Assembly: GCF_006704125.1 (NCBI RefSeq)
Contig: NZ_VIGH01000004.1
Location: 1-64,000 of the forward strand
Reading direction: 5' to 3'
DNA: 64,000 nucleotides
Source of the DNA: Rhodococcus spelaei
Lineage (GTDB): Bacteria; Actinomycetota; Actinomycetes; Mycobacteriales; Mycobacteriaceae
Shown here: one piece after another, positions 63,656-64,000 of the stretch
How the letters are laid out: each line of letters starts with the position of its first letter
Numbering within the stretch: position 1 is the stretch's first letter
Notes under the pieces: model-generated
What the model was told of the DNA's origin: nothing
Databases searched by the model: none
The model's input: only the letters and a program-made list of their open reading frames with translations
Made by a program: the position numbers and the translations under genes

Positions 63656-64000
63656 ATGGGCGAGCAACCGACCGACTCCGCATCCCGAGAGGACCCGCGC
63701 AAGGCCCGGTCCCGGGCGCGACTACTCGACGCCGCGACCGCGCTCCTGGTCAAGGGCGGTACCGAGGCCGTGACCATCGACGCCGTGACGCGGGCGGCGA
63801 AGGTCGCGCGCGCGACCCTCTACCGTCATTTCGACAGCGGCACCGAGTTGGTCGCCGCTGCGTTCTGCCGGTTGATCCCGCCCGCCTCGGCCGTTCCGGA
63901 GGGCCTCGACCTGCGGGACCAGCTGGTTTCGCTGCTCACTCGTCAGGCCCGCCTGATCGAGGAGGCCCCGATGCAGCTGACCGCGATGTGCTGGCTCGGC
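63656..64000 (+). CDS. TetR-family regulator (cut by window edge)
   Basis: 115 codons are visible. The TetR domain (residues about 20-70) is clear: LLDAATALLVKGGTEAVTIDAVTRAAKVARATLYRHFDSGTELVAAAF. ATG 63656 has GGAGG five bases upstream. It is divergent from the MFS gene and likely represses it through the dyad at 63611-63629. Confidence 0.85.
   Translation, partial: MGEQPTDSASREDPRKARSRARLLDAATALLVKGGTEAVTIDAVTRAAKVARATLYRHFDSGTELVAAAFCRLIPPASAVPEGLDLRDQLVSLLTRQARLIEEAPMQLTAMCWLG

Overview
The window is high-GC DNA with short intergenic gaps, frequent GTG/TTG starts and ATGA/GTGA start-stop overlaps. It carries antigen-85-like, mycofactocin-type, F420-type and KstR-type proteins. This points to a mycolic-acid actinobacterium, most likely Rhodococcus or a close relative. 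No tRNA, rRNA, CRISPR array, phage or complete insertion sequence was seen.

Most of the window is a steroid (cholesterol- or bile-acid-type) catabolic region built from several blocks. Block A (1-9830) has an HsaA-type monooxygenase end and an HsaC-type extradiol dioxygenase, a flavodoxin-fold reductase, an antigen-85-like esterase, a tandem-TetR regulator, a mycofactocin-type SDR, then the operon kshA / 83-residue Cys protein / SDR divergent from a second HsaA. Block B (9911-15895) has a long acyl-CoA dehydrogenase, an unusual NRAMP-family transporter, and homogentisate dioxygenase with fumarylacetoacetase. Block C (15947-26949) has KstD divergent from a KstR-like regulator, a secreted serine hydrolase, a FadA5-like thiolase, and a run of FadE34-like fused dehydrogenase, Ltp1-like thiolase, ChsH3-like hydratase and PaaI-like thioesterase, then an SDR.

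Block D (26964-35307) is accessory: a beta-lactamase-fold lipoprotein whose catalytic motifs look lost, a triple CTGTACAG operator-like array, a remnant of an SLC13-type permease, an MFS pump, small secreted or membrane proteins and a 939-residue FAD/Fe-S oxidoreductase. Block E (35320-41803) returns to acyl-CoA chemistry: an operon of acyl-CoA ligase, SnoaL-like, F420/LLM-type oxidoreductase and SnoaL-like, divergent from a FadD17-like ligase and an SDR. Block F (41848-49021) holds an ABC exporter with its TetR, a DUF1992 protein, two MFS pumps, an HxlR regulator and a SnoaL-like protein.

Block G (49078-56393) is a tightly coupled operon that recalls the mycobacterial igr operon: FadE29-like, ChsH2-like, FadE28-like, ChsH1-like, Ltp2-like, a second two-hot-dog hydratase and two SDRs. 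By family knowledge, such enzymes remove the last three side-chain carbons as propionyl-CoA by dehydrogenation, hydration and retro-aldol cleavage. KstD and KshA then open ring B, and HsaA/HsaC hydroxylate and cleave ring A. Block H (56485-64000) has a PAP2 phosphatase, a lone Vsr-type nuclease, an FprB-type ferredoxin reductase, an AurF-type diiron oxygenase with a 16-bp tandem array upstream, a canonical MntH, an MFS pump and the start of a TetR gene.

Many transcription units end in long perfect hairpins without a T-tract. Two pairs of these palindromes are near-copies of each other, so they belong to dispersed repeat families. Starts were chosen from ribosome-binding sites and overlaps. 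Functional names rest on remembered family motifs, not on database searches.
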